Source: Bradyrhizobium sp. 4 (GTDB lineage Bacteria; Pseudomonadota; Alphaproteobacteria; Rhizobiales; Xanthobacteraceae). From it: a stretch of DNA of 64,000 bases. Within the stretch, counting starts at the first letter, position 1; every line of letters starts with the position of its first letter. Made by a program: the position numbers and the translations under genes. The notes beneath the pieces are model-generated. The model saw nothing but the letters and a program-made list of their open reading frames with translations, searched no databases and had not been told where the DNA came from. This document shows, piece after piece, positions 44,246-52,589 of this stretch. The stretch is from assembly GCF_023100905.1 (NCBI RefSeq), contig NZ_CP064686.1, forward strand, positions 1,798,001 through 1,862,000, written 5' to 3'.

Positions 44246-46537
44246 ATGACCGCTGCAGCTCCCGAGCCGAAAGCAAACATGGGCCGGCCCGTGCCGCGCT
44301 ATGATGCGGCCGCAAAGGTCACGGGCCGGGCGACATATGCGTCCGACATGCCGCTCGACAATCCTGCCTACGCATTCCTGGTCACCAGCGCCATCGCCAA
44401 GGGCCGCATCGACAGTTTCGATCTCGACGATGCCAGGCGGGTCCGCGGCGTGATCGACATCGTCACGCACGAGAACGCCCCGAAGCTGAAGGAATCGAAA
44501 CTGTTCAGCAATGGCGGCTATGCCGGCACCACGATCCAGCCGCTGAAATCGGCCGACATCGCCCATGACGGCCAGATCATCGCCGTCGTCATCGCCGAGA
44601 GTTACGAGGCGGCGCGCGAGGCCGCCAATCGCGTCAAGGTCAGCTACACGGCCGTAATGCCGAGTGCGAGCTTCGACTCGCCGGGGACCACCACGGCAGC
44701 GGCAAAAGGACAGAACGCACAGTTCAAGGAAGACCCGGAGGTCGGCGATTTCGCCAAGGCGTTCGACGCGGCCGAGGTCAAGCTCACCGCCTCCTATGAA
44801 ACGCCGACCCAGCACCACAATCCGATGGAGCTGTTTACGACGAGCTGCGCCTGGATGGGCGACGAGCTCGTCATCTACGAGGGCAGCCAGTATGTCTATG
44901 GCCTGAAGAACGGCGTCGCCGAGCAGCTCGGCATCGACGCCGACAAGGTCCGTGTCGTCAATCCCTATGTCGGCGGCGGCTTTGGTTCGCGCGGCTCGAT
45001 GACGCCGCGGACCGCCATCATCGCCAGCATTGCCAAACGCCTGAACCGGCCGATCAAGCTGGTGCCGACCCGCGACCAGGGTTTCACCATCGCCACCCAT
45101 CGCGCCGAGACGCGCCATGCGATCAAGCTTGGTGCGGGACGGGACGGCAAGCTGGTGGCCTTGAGGCACGACGGCGCGGAGGTTTCGTCGCGTCCGGATG
45201 CCTATTGCGTCGGCGGCACCAAGACCACGACGCGGCTCTATGCCTGCCCGAACGTCGCCAGTCTGGTCTCGATCGTGCGCGCCGACCGCAACACGCCGGG
45301 CTTCATGCGTTCACCGCCCGAGGTGCCGTATCTCTTCGCGCTGGAGAGCGCGATGGACGAGCTCGCGGTGAAGCTGAACATGGACCCCGTCGAGCTCCGC
45401 CGCATCAACGACACCACCGTCGAGCCGATCGGCGGCAAGCCCTATACATCGCGGTCATTGATGGCGTGCTTCGACGAGGCCGCGAAGGCGTTCGGCTGGT
45501 CGCAGCGTTCGCCGCAGCCGAATTCGATGTCGGACGGCGACTGGCTGGTCGGCTATGGCTGTGCCGCCACCTGCTATCCGACGCAGATGGCGCCCTCTGC
45601 CGCGCGCGTTCGCCTCCAGCGTGACGGCCGTACCCGGGTCGAAATCGCCGGTCACGAGATCGGCACCGGTGCGTATACCGTCATCGCCCAGACCGCGGCC
45701 GAGCGGCTCGGCGTACCCCTGGAGAAGGTCGCGGTCTTTCTGGGTGACAGCGATCTGCCGCCGGCGCCTGTTGCCGGCGGTTCGAACTCGACTGCCAGCA
45801 CCTGCTCGGCGGTGATGATGGTGTGCGACCGGATTCGCCAAAGGCTGTTCAAGGCCATGATGCCGAGCGACAGCCTCGCCGACAAGGCCAAGGAGACTGT
45901 CGGCATCAGCCAGGCGCCGAGCACGCAGGCGGCGCAGAGCGATCGTCCACTCGATCTCGAGAAGGCCTTCGACGCGCTCGGCGTCGGTATCGTCGAGGAA
46001 TATGGCGAGTGGAAGCCCGAAGGCGCGCCGCTGGATTCCTTCACGGCGATGCACAGCGGGCACGCGCGGCTCGTCGGTGGCCATCAGATGAAGGACAAGA
46101 TCGCCTATGCCTTCGGTGCCGAGTTCGTCGAAGTCCGCATCAACCGCTTTACCCAAGAAATTCGTGCCCCGCGGCTGGTGGGAGCGTTCGCGGCGGGCCG
46201 CATTATGAATCCGCGCACGGCGCGCAGCCAGCTCATGGGCGGCCTGATCTGGGGCATGTCCTCGGCGCTGCTGGAGGCCACCGAGATCGACGAGCGCAAT
46301 GCACGCTACGTCAACGACAATCTTGCCGACTATCTGGTGCCCGTGAATGCCGACGTGCCCGGTGTCGAGGTGATTCTGCTCTCCGAGCAGGACGATCACA
46401 TCAACCCGGCAGGCGTGAAGGGCCTCGGCGAGCTCGCCAATGTCGGCACCAATGCGGCGATCTGCAATGCGATCTATCACGCCACGGGCCAGCGCATTCG
46501 CAAGCTGCCCGTGCGGCTCGAAAATATCGAGGTGTGA
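44246..46537 (+). CDS. paoC: PaoC-like molybdenum-binding catalytic subunit
   Basis: 763 residues from the ATG at 44246, two bases after paoB. The N-terminal domain has RYDAAAKVTGRATYASD. The molybdenum-cofactor domain has GGGFGSRGSM, FMRSPPEVPYLFALE and AGHEIGTGAYTVIAQ, and the catalytic base Glu lies in GVKGLGELANVG near the end. The heterotrimer oxidises aldehydes, often aromatic, in the periplasm. PaoC enzymes use molybdopterin-cytosine dinucleotide and usually need a PaoD/XdhC chaperone; none is encoded next to it, so that protein must come from elsewhere. Confidence 0.9.
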   Translation: MTAAAPEPKANMGRPVPRYDAAAKVTGRATYASDMPLDNPAYAFLVTSAIAKGRIDSFDLDDARRVRGVIDIVTHENAPKLKESKLFSNGGYAGTTIQPLKSADIAHDGQIIAVVIAESYEAAREAANRVKVSYTAVMPSASFDSPGTTTAAAKGQNAQFKEDPEVGDFAKAFDAAEVKLTASYETPTQHHNPMELFTTSCAWMGDELVIYEGSQYVYGLKNGVAEQLGIDADKVRVVNPYVGGGFGSRGSMTPRTAIIASIAKRLNRPIKLVPTRDQGFTIATHRAETRHAIKLGAGRDGKLVALRHDGAEVSSRPDAYCVGGTKTTTRLYACPNVASLVSIVRADRNTPGFMRSPPEVPYLFALESAMDELAVKLNMDPVELRRINDTTVEPIGGKPYTSRSLMACFDEAAKAFGWSQRSPQPNSMSDGDWLVGYGCAATCYPTQMAPSAARVRLQRDGRTRVEIAGHEIGTGAYTVIAQTAAERLGVPLEKVAVFLGDSDLPPAPVAGGSNSTASTCSAVMMVCDRIRQRLFKAMMPSDSLADKAKETVGISQAPSTQAAQSDRPLDLEKAFDALGVGIVEEYGEWKPEGAPLDSFTAMHSGHARLVGGHQMKDKIAYAFGAEFVEVRINRFTQEIRAPRLVGAFAAGRIMNPRTARSQLMGGLIWGMSSALLEATEIDERNARYVNDNLADYLVPVNADVPGVEVILLSEQDDHINPAGVKGLGELANVGTNAAICNAIYHATGQRIRKLPVRLENIEV

Positions 46538-46597
46538 GGGGTGGAAACGGCGTCGGCGTTGCGCTAGACACCTTGCGCCTCAAACGGAAGGTCTCTT

Positions 46598-47062
46598 ATG
46601 CAGCGTTTACAGCGCGTGCTCCTCGCCATCATGTCGGCACTCGCGATCACCGTGATCGCCGGCGTGTCCGATTTCGTTTCCACCACGGCCTCGGCCCAGA
46701 CCGCAGGGAAGACCATGACCACAGCTTCAGGTTTGCAGATCACCGACAGCGTCGCCGGCACCGGCGCTTCACCCAAGCCCGGCCAGATCTGCGTGATGCA
46801 CTACACCGGCTGGCTCTACGAGAACGGCCAGAAGGGCAAGAAATTCGACTCGTCGGTCGACCGCAACGAGCCGTTCGAATTTCCGATCGGCAAGGGCCGC
46901 GTCATCGCCGGCTGGGACGAGGGCGTTGCCTCCATGAAGGTCGGCGGCAAGCGCACGCTGATCATTCCACCGCAACTCGGCTATGGCGCCCGCGGCGCAG
47001 GCGGCGTGATCCCGCCGAACGCGACGCTGATGTTCGACGTGGAATTGCTCGGGGTGAAGTAA
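46598..47062 (+). CDS. FKBP-type peptidyl-prolyl cis-trans isomerase, exported
   Basis: 154 residues. Signal peptide (LLAIMSALAITVIAGV, cleavage near ASAQ) then a single FKBP domain: HYTGWLYENGQKGKKFDSS, EFPIGKGRVIAGWDEG, RTLIIPPQLGYGARG and IPPNATLMFDVELL. These keep the hydrophobic pocket residues (Tyr, Phe, Asp, Trp, Tyr) of active FKBPs. It accelerates Xaa-Pro isomerisation during folding of periplasmic proteins. It follows paoC by 60 bases and ends at a strong terminator. Confidence 0.92.
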   Translation: MQRLQRVLLAIMSALAITVIAGVSDFVSTTASAQTAGKTMTTASGLQITDSVAGTGASPKPGQICVMHYTGWLYENGQKGKKFDSSVDRNEPFEFPIGKGRVIAGWDEGVASMKVGGKRTLIIPPQLGYGARGAGGVIPPNATLMFDVELLGVK

Positions 47063-47074
47063 GCCCGCAAACAA

Positions 47075-47101
47075 AAAGACCGGCCTCTCGGCCGGTCTTT
47101 T
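47075..47101. terminator. Bidirectional rho-independent terminator
   Basis: Eleven-base perfect stem AAAGACCGGCC / GGCCGGTCTTT with a TCTC loop (47075-47100), A-rich before and T-rich after, so it should work for both the FKBP gene (plus) and the convergent CsbD gene (minus). Confidence 0.9.
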
Positions 47102-47130
47102 CGCTTTCAATGCGACGGTGTCATCTCGTC

Positions 47131-47349
47131 TTATTCCGTCGCGCGCTTGGCTGCGGCCGCGGCGCGATCGACCGCGTCCTTCGCGGCATCCTTGGCGTCG
47201 CCCATGGCCTGCTGGCCCTTGCCCTTCACTTCCTGGACCGCACCTTCACCTTTCAGGCGCTCGGACCCGGTGGCTTCACCGACGCCCTGCTTGGCCTTGC
47301 CCATTGCCTCGTTTGCGGTGCCCTTGATCTTGTCGGTCGTGCTACCCAT
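47131..47349 (-). CDS. CsbD family stress protein
   Basis: 72 residues, very hydrophilic: MGSTTDKIKGTANEAMGKAK, then QGVGEATGSERLKGEG and a long Ala/Lys-rich amphipathic helix. Matches the CsbD family of general-stress proteins, whose biochemical function is unknown. GGAG precedes the ATG at 47349. In rhizobia such genes are often under the general stress response; I did not find a clear EcfG-type promoter by eye. Confidence 0.88.
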   Translation of the reverse strand: MGSTTDKIKGTANEAMGKAKQGVGEATGSERLKGEGAVQEVKGKGQQAMGDAKDAAKDAVDRAAAAAKRATE

Positions 47350-47477
47350 GAAACTCTCCTCGCGTTTTGCTCGCTAGGACAACGTCCGACGGCTATGAGG
47401 GTTCCGATTTTGTTATGGCTCGATGTCGCGGCTTTGGGTTAGTTTGCCGCACACGGAACCAACAGAAAGCAAGTCTC

Positions 47478-47990
47478 ATGACCGGCCATGACCATTCGCA
47501 TTCCCACCATGACCACGATCACGACGATCGCTGGAAACATGACGGCGTGCGCGTCATTCCCGGCAACCAGCTCGATACCAATGTGCCGTCGACGGCGGGC
47601 ATGGACCGCGCGGCCGCGATCAATTTCGCGCGCGTCGGTGCGCAGAAATTGTGGGCGGGCACGGTCAGCATCAAGCCCGACGCCAAGACCGGCGCGCATC
47701 ACCATGGCCATCTCGAAAGCGTCATCTACGTGGTGAAGGGCAAGGCGCGGATGCGCTGGGGCGAGAGCCTGCAATTCACCGCGGAAGCCGGCCCCGGCGA
47801 CTTCATTTTCGTCCCGCCCTATGTGCCGCATCAGGAGATCAACGCCAGCCCGGACGAGGTGCTGGAATGCGTCCTGGTGCGCAGCGATGGCGAGGCGGTC
47901 GCGGTCAACCTCGACATCGAGCCGGTCGAGAAGCCCGAGACCGTGCTGTGGGTCGATCCCATTCACCGCGACCCGAACGAGAAGAAGTGA
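47478..47990 (+). CDS. Cupin-domain protein with His-rich N-terminus
   Basis: 170 residues from the ATG at 47478. Residues 4-17 are His/Asp-rich (HDHSHSHHDHDHDD), a likely metal-binding or metal-storage tail. The cupin fold follows with KTGAHHHGHLESVIYVVKGKARMRWGE (first cupin motif, three His and Glu) and PGDFIFVPPYVPHQEIN (second motif His). Small cupins of this type act as dioxygenases, isomerases or sensors. It lies alone between the CsbD gene (divergent) and a VOC gene. Confidence 0.82.
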   Translation: MTGHDHSHSHHDHDHDDRWKHDGVRVIPGNQLDTNVPSTAGMDRAAAINFARVGAQKLWAGTVSIKPDAKTGAHHHGHLESVIYVVKGKARMRWGESLQFTAEAGPGDFIFVPPYVPHQEINASPDEVLECVLVRSDGEAVAVNLDIEPVEKPETVLWVDPIHRDPNEKK

Positions 47991-48089
47991 GGAGCGCCTG
48001 AAAGCCAGCGGGGTCTGTGCGACAGAACCTCGCAGGCAGGGTCCAGAAAAGATCCGGAAGCCGTGTCGGATCGCCGCTTGGCCGTCCGT

Positions 48090-48113
48090 CCTTGGGCAGA
48101 ACCCCGCCCAAGG
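48090..48113 (+). promoter_or_regulatory. Leader hairpin covering the ribosome site of the first VOC gene
   Basis: CCTTGGGC (48090-48097) and GCCCAAGG (48106-48113) form a perfect eight-base stem with an eight-base loop. The right arm overlaps the AAGGAG Shine-Dalgarno sequence (48110-48115) of the gene starting at 48121, so folding would hide it. Confidence 0.5.
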
Positions 48114-48120
48114 AGCTCCG

Positions 48121-48549
48121 ATGCCCAGGATGATTTTCCTCAATCTGCCCGTGACCGACCTCAAGCGCGCCACTGCCTTTTACGAGGCGGTCGGTGCGAT
48201 CAGGAACCCGCAATTCAGCGACGAAACAGCGAGCTGCATGGTCTTTTCCGAGACCATCTACGCGATGCTGACGACCCACGAGAAATTCCGTCAGTTCACG
48301 CCGAAGCCGATCTCGGATGCAAAGACCTCAAACCAGGCGCTGTTCTGCCTGTCCGCGGACAGCCGGACCGAGGTCGACGATATCGTCAGCAGGGCCGGGG
48401 CTGCAGGCGGGGTCGCCGATCCCAGCCCGAAGGACGAATACAGTTTCATGTACGGCCGCAGCTTCGAGGATCCGGACGGCCACATGTGGGGCGTGAACTG
48501 GATGGACATGGCAGCCTTCGCGGCGCAGTCCGACATGGCGAACGCCTGA
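48121..48549 (+). CDS. VOC (glyoxalase/bleomycin resistance) family protein
   Basis: 142 residues, two beta-alpha-beta-beta-beta modules: PRMIFLNLPVTDLKRATAFYEAVG at the start and EDPDGHMWGVNWMDM near the end. The Glu and His positions for metal binding are partly kept. Members include glyoxalases, antibiotic-binding proteins and dioxygenases; this looks like a small lactoylglutathione-lyase-like protein without clear catalytic proof. It is followed after 42 bases by a second VOC protein, and the pair is probably one transcript. Confidence 0.85.
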   Translation: MPRMIFLNLPVTDLKRATAFYEAVGAIRNPQFSDETASCMVFSETIYAMLTTHEKFRQFTPKPISDAKTSNQALFCLSADSRTEVDDIVSRAGAAGGVADPSPKDEYSFMYGRSFEDPDGHMWGVNWMDMAAFAAQSDMANA

Positions 48550-48591
48550 TCTGAGCCCACGACAGCAAGAAACCGAAGAGGAGCATTCATA

Positions 48592-49080
48592 ATGTCCAAG
48601 GTCGTGCCCTGCATGTGGTTCAACGGCGATGCCGAGGAAGCCGCGAAATTCTACGTCTCGCTCGTTCCGAATTCGGAGATTGCGCACGTTCAGCGCAACG
48701 TTTCAGATGGCCCTTCCGGCAAGGAAGGCTCCGTGCTCGTCGTCGAGTTCTCGGTGGCGGGACAGTCCCTGGTCGCGCTCAACGGCGGCATGAAAATGGA
48801 ATACACCCACGCGATCTCGCTGATGATCCATTGCGACGATCAGGCCCAGGTCGACAGCGTCTGGAATGCGTTCCTGGCCCATGGCGGCAAGGAAGAGCAG
48901 TGCGGCTGGCTCAGGGATCGCTGGGGCGTGGCTTGGCAGGTCGTGCCGAAGGTGATGTTTGAATTCCTCTCGAGCCCCGACAAGGCGGCTGCCGCACGCG
49001 CAATGCAGGCCATGATGAAGATGGTCAAGCTGGACGTGGAAACCTTGCGCCGCGCGTTCGAGGGCAAGTCGGCGGCGTGA
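48592..49080 (+). CDS. VOC family protein, PhnB/3-demethylubiquinone-9-methyltransferase-like
   Basis: 162 residues. SKVVPCMWFNGDAEEAAKFY, followed by the PhnB-like VEFSVAGQSLVALNGGM and the late motif QCGWLRDRWGVAWQVVP are hallmarks of the PhnB-like VOC group. These are single-chain proteins of uncertain function; the methyltransferase name in databases is historical. GAGGAG precedes the ATG. It is second in a two-gene run and is followed by a palindromic repeat that may end the transcript. Confidence 0.87.
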   Translation: MSKVVPCMWFNGDAEEAAKFYVSLVPNSEIAHVQRNVSDGPSGKEGSVLVVEFSVAGQSLVALNGGMKMEYTHAISLMIHCDDQAQVDSVWNAFLAHGGKEEQCGWLRDRWGVAWQVVPKVMFEFLSSPDKAAAARAMQAMMKMVKLDVETLRRAFEGKSAA

Positions 49081-49107
49081 AGGGCGTGCCCTTGCCACAT
49101 ACTCACT

Positions 49108-49209
49108 GTCATCGCCCGGCTTGACCGGGCGATCCAGTACGCCGAGTCGGCCGTTGGTCAATCGATAGGCCGCGGCGTACTGCATGCCCCGGTCGAGCGG
49201 GGGCATGAC
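49108..49209. repeat. Extragenic palindromic repeat, family A (copy 3)
   Basis: A 102-bp element starting GTCATCGCCCGG and ending CGGGGGCATGAC, with the shared inner marks CCAGTAC and GTACTG. Its first part is an exact inverse match over about 34 bases to the end of the copy at 32102-32239. It lies between convergent genes, where it may terminate both. Confidence 0.78.
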
Positions 49210-49236
49210 AGCGGAATTTGAGGCGAAGGCCCGCCG

Positions 49237-50400
49237 CTAATAATTGATCCGCAGCCCCACGCCGCCATGGATGGTGTTGCCGACCGGCTGCGGGCCGAGC
49301 GTGCCGTTGGCGAACAGGTCGACGATCCAGCCCTTCTGCACCCGGAAGCCGAGCCGGCCGCCATACTCGAACCAGCCCTGGTTACCCATGGTCGGCACCA
49401 CCACGCCGTCGCCGGTCACGGTGGCGACGATGCCGCTATGGGCAGCGAATGACTGCACCCAGCCGCCGTTGATGTTGGCCTCGATATTGCTGCCGTAGAG
49501 ATGCGTCCACTGGCCCCCGATCTTGACCAGGCTGGTGCGGTCGGTGCCGGTCGCGATGCTGGCGTCGAACGGATTGAACGCCACTGCGCTGTCGGTGTAG
49601 CCCGAGACGCGCTGCCAGAGCTGCCAGACCTCGATCGAGGCGGCGACCTCGTCGCGGGGCGACACGCGACTTATCCAGCCGGCGCGGCCGTAGACGGCGT
49701 AGTTCGCGGCGTTGGTCGAACTCGTGACGCTCACCGGGCCGAGGCTGGTGTTGTAGCTGCGGGTGTAGCGCGCCTTCTCCCACGGCGTCAGGATCGTGCC
49801 GACGTCGAAGAACGGGCGCGACGAGCCCCAGTCGGTGAAGTCATAGCGCAGCGCGAATGCGCCGATCGGCGCGCTGGTGATGTTGTAGCCGCCTTCGCTG
49901 TATTGCGTGTAGGCGATGCCGGCGAGCAGCGACAGATTGTTGGTCAGCTCCTTGCGGCCGTGGATGCCGGCCGAGAACGAGCCGGCGGAGCCGAACGCGC
50001 TGACGCAGTTGCTGCAATTGACCTGCTCGTTGACGCCGAGCAGCACCGTGCCGAGCACCCGGTTGGTGATCATCTGGTTGAAGCGCTGATTGGCAAGGCC
50101 GCCGATCGAGCCGCCGCTGGAATCCGCGCCGGTCGGTGTCGGCGTCGGGCTCGGCGAGGAGGACGGGTAAGGGCTCGGCGACGATGACGGGTAGGGGCTG
50201 GGCGAGGGCGAGGGGCTGTAGGTCGGCGTCGGCGAGGGGGAATAGCTCGGCGCCGGGGTTGGCGTCGGCCCTCCGCACTCGGGTTCGCAAATCGTAGCGG
50301 CTGCCGCCGGACGGGTATCGACCGCGACAAACGCAAACGCAGCCACGGCGGTCAGCACGCTCGCGAGCGTGAAGCGCATGACGTTGGTGGATATCGCCAT
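49237..50400 (-). CDS. Outer-membrane beta-barrel protein with Pro/Ser/Thr-rich N-terminal region
   Basis: 387 residues from the ATG at 50400; a GTG at 50415 overlaps the FecR gene. Signal peptide ends near RPAAAA-TICEPEC. Residues 45-90 are almost wholly Pro, Ser, Thr and Tyr, with a doubled SPSPYPSS motif. The last 280 residues have alternating beta strands (SAGIHGRKELTNNLSLLAGI, YNITSAPIGAFALRYDF) and finish VGLRINY, with the aromatic last residue needed for barrel insertion. It resembles autotransporter-type barrels but has no passenger beyond the low-complexity part. It forms a two-gene operon with the FecR-domain protein. The function is unknown. Confidence 0.72.
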   Translation of the reverse strand: MAISTNVMRFTLASVLTAVAAFAFVAVDTRPAAAATICEPECGGPTPTPAPSYSPSPTPTYSPSPSPSPYPSSSPSPYPSSSPSPTPTPTGADSSGGSIGGLANQRFNQMITNRVLGTVLLGVNEQVNCSNCVSAFGSAGSFSAGIHGRKELTNNLSLLAGIAYTQYSEGGYNITSAPIGAFALRYDFTDWGSSRPFFDVGTILTPWEKARYTRSYNTSLGPVSVTSSTNAANYAVYGRAGWISRVSPRDEVAASIEVWQLWQRVSGYTDSAVAFNPFDASIATGTDRTSLVKIGGQWTHLYGSNIEANINGGWVQSFAAHSGIVATVTGDGVVVPTMGNQGWFEYGGRLGFRVQKGWIVDLFANGTLGPQPVGNTIHGGVGLRINY

Positions 50401-50402
50401 CT

Positions 50403-51104
50403 TCAGCGTCCGCACAGCATGCCGTCGTCATGGACGGCGGGCGTGATGGTCGGCGATGCGTCCGCATATTGGTTGACCGCGCACAGTCCCGCGCTCGCGG
50501 CGCAGGTCGCGGCAAAGGTCCAGGGCGGCGTGTTGGTTTTGCTGATAGAGACCTTGCCGCCGGTCGAGGTGATGATTGCGGTGTCGCCGGGCTGGGTGAG
50601 CTGCACGCATTGTTGGCTCGTCGTGCAGACACTGGCGGCGCCGTCCTGCAGCACGACGACCGAGCGGCCGCGCTGGGACAGGATATCGAGTGTGGTTCCG
50701 CGCACGCCGATGGTCGCGAGCGGGGTCGTGATCTTGTAGGCGGTCTTCTCGGAATGCCCGGTGACGAAACGGAATGCGCCAGTCGTCATGCGGATTGCGA
50801 CGTCGCGATAGCTGTGCTCATCGTTGAAGACGGTGCGGTCGAGCTTGAGCGTCGCGCTCGGGCCGAGCGACAGATTGGTGCTGTCGGCCATCACGAAGCG
50901 CGCCGCGCTGCTGGCGCCGGTGCGCACGGTCTCGTCGCGGAGCATGCTGTCGCCGACGCTGATCGGCGTCGTGGTCGCGGCGACGCGAACGACTTCATTC
51001 TGGATCACGACGGCTTCACCGACGCGCGTCTGCGCCTGCGCGCAAGGGGCCACGCACAAGGCGGTCGACAACAGCGTGGAGAAAAGCCAGAAACGCAAAT
51101 TCAT
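50403..51104 (-). CDS. Periplasmic FecR-domain protein
   Basis: 233 residues. Signal peptide LLSTALCVAPCAQA. Domain from about 30 to 150: VGDSMLRDETVRTGASSAARF and the FecR hallmark TPLATIGVRGTTLDI, then VVLQDGAASVC. The C-terminal 60 residues include two Cys pairs. FecR proteins usually transmit signals to ECF sigma factors, but no sigma factor or TonB receptor is encoded here and there is no membrane anchor. This is the free-standing FecR type found with surface or adhesin proteins. Its last codon is two bases from the beta-barrel gene. A scaffold or assembly role for the barrel is inferred. Confidence 0.82.
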   Translation of the reverse strand: MNLRFWLFSTLLSTALCVAPCAQAQTRVGEAVVIQNEVVRVAATTTPISVGDSMLRDETVRTGASSAARFVMADSTNLSLGPSATLKLDRTVFNDEHSYRDVAIRMTTGAFRFVTGHSEKTAYKITTPLATIGVRGTTLDILSQRGRSVVVLQDGAASVCTTSQQCVQLTQPGDTAIITSTGGKVSISKTNTPPWTFAATCAASAGLCAVNQYADASPTITPAVHDDGMLCGR

Positions 51105-51125
51105 TTCGCAACCGATCGATGTGTC

Positions 51126-51145
51126 CCTGATCGTACCGGATCAGG
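51126..51145. promoter_or_regulatory. Palindrome between divergent FecR and mannosyltransferase genes
   Basis: CCTGATC and GATCAGG separated by GTACCG, a 7-6-7 perfect inverted repeat 22 bases upstream of the FecR start and about 80 bases upstream of the mannosyltransferase start. The position suits a shared operator; on the FecR side it could also be a leader-mRNA hairpin. Confidence 0.5.
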
Positions 51146-51227
51146 CGCGCTTGCGATGTGGCGGAATTATCACAAGCAGCGCGAGACCTGCGTTATGCTT
51201 AGTGACAGTTGCGGCAGAATGCGTTCA

Positions 51228-52586
51228 ATGAAAACCGCGATCTCTATTATTCTCCGCGGTGACGCAAATTTGCCACGCAAAATATCCCCACAAATGCGAC
51301 TCGACTTGCCGGCGGTTCCGAAGGTGTCGCGGAGCGCAGTGATTGCTGTCGCGATTTTCCTGGTCGCGCATCTCGCACTGCTGATAGGCCTCACGACGCC
51401 GGAGAAGTTCGTCTTCGACGAAGTGCACTACGTGCCGGCGGCGCGGCAGATGATGGCGCCAGCGATGTCGCAACCGATGCTCAATCCGATGCATCCACCA
51501 TTGGCGAAAGAGCTTATCGCGCTATCGATCGCGACCTTCGGCGACACCGCGCTGGGCTGGCGCTATCCCGCGGCGTTGTTCGGCGCCCTCGCGATCGTCG
51601 CGATCTACCTGTGCGGCCTCGCGCTGTTCGCCGCGCAAGGGCCTGCGATCGCCGCTGCGCTGATCGCCGGCTGCAACCAGATGCTGTACGTGCAGGCGCG
51701 CATCGCGATGCTCGACATTTTTGCACTCGGCTTCGGCCTGCTCGCGATTGCCGCCTTCATGCACGGGTTTCGAAAGGACCGGCCTCACGCATTGTTCGCG
51801 GCTGCCGGCAGCTTGTTCGGTTGCGCTGCGGCCTGCAAATGGAGCGGCCTGTTTCCGCTCGGAATCTGCATCGTCATCATCGCGGTGATCCGCCTGATGC
51901 AGGGCTGGCAAACTATGTTTGCCGACGCGAAGCCGGGGGATTGGTACCGGCCCGATCTCTGGCCCGACTTCAGATTACATCACGTCGTGCTCTGCTTCAT
52001 CGTCCTGCCCGCGGCGACATATCTTGCGGCCTTCGTCCCGCTCTATGGCGCGTCGCTGCCGAATCTGGTCGAGGCGCAGCGCCGGATCTTCGCCGACAAC
52101 ACCACCACTGCCATCGCCGGCCACACTTATATGAGCGCGTGGCCGTCATGGCCGCTGCTCGCGCGCCCGGTGTGGTTCCTGTTCGACAAGGGCGCGGACG
52201 ACAATGTCTCCGCGGTCGTTTTCCTCGGTAACCCCCTGGTGCTGTGGCCGGCGCTGCTCGCGCTCGCCGTCGTGCTGCGCGACTTCGTCGTCGCGCGTCG
52301 CCGGGATGCGTTCCTGATCTCGGTCTTCTATTTCGGATCCTGGCTCGCCTGGGCGTTGCTGCCGCGCACGCTCGCCTTCATCTATTACTATCTGCCGGCC
52401 GCGACCGTAGCGTCGCTCGCGCTGGTCTACGTGCTGCGCCGGGAGGGTCTGCCACGCTGGCTGTTGTGGGCCTATGTCGCGGTCGCGGCAGCAGGCTTTG
52501 CCGCCATGCTGCCGATCTCGGCGGCCTTCGTCGGCACGTCGATGCAGACCTTCAACCGGCTGATGCTTTTCCAAAGCTGGATATGA
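51228..52586 (+). CDS. PMT-family protein/lipid mannosyltransferase (GT39/ArnT-like)
   Basis: About 452 residues; starts at 51195, 51228 and 51294 are all in frame and none has a strong ribosome site. Ten or so membrane segments follow from SAVIAVAIFLVAHLALLIG. The first periplasmic loop has FDEVHY (catalytic Asp-Glu) and then MHPPLAKELI, the signature of PMT/dolichyl-phosphate-mannose-protein mannosyltransferases. It uses a polyprenyl-phosphate sugar to glycosylate Ser/Thr of exported proteins, or lipids in related enzymes. It is divergent from the FecR/beta-barrel operon, whose barrel has a Pro/Ser/Thr-rich stretch. It ends at a strong terminator. Confidence 0.82.
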   Translation: MKTAISIILRGDANLPRKISPQMRLDLPAVPKVSRSAVIAVAIFLVAHLALLIGLTTPEKFVFDEVHYVPAARQMMAPAMSQPMLNPMHPPLAKELIALSIATFGDTALGWRYPAALFGALAIVAIYLCGLALFAAQGPAIAAALIAGCNQMLYVQARIAMLDIFALGFGLLAIAAFMHGFRKDRPHALFAAAGSLFGCAAACKWSGLFPLGICIVIIAVIRLMQGWQTMFADAKPGDWYRPDLWPDFRLHHVVLCFIVLPAATYLAAFVPLYGASLPNLVEAQRRIFADNTTTAIAGHTYMSAWPSWPLLARPVWFLFDKGADDNVSAVVFLGNPLVLWPALLALAVVLRDFVVARRRDAFLISVFYFGSWLAWALLPRTLAFIYYYLPAATVASLALVYVLRREGLPRWLLWAYVAVAAAGFAAMLPISAAFVGTSMQTFNRLMLFQSWI

Positions 52587-52589
52587 CAT

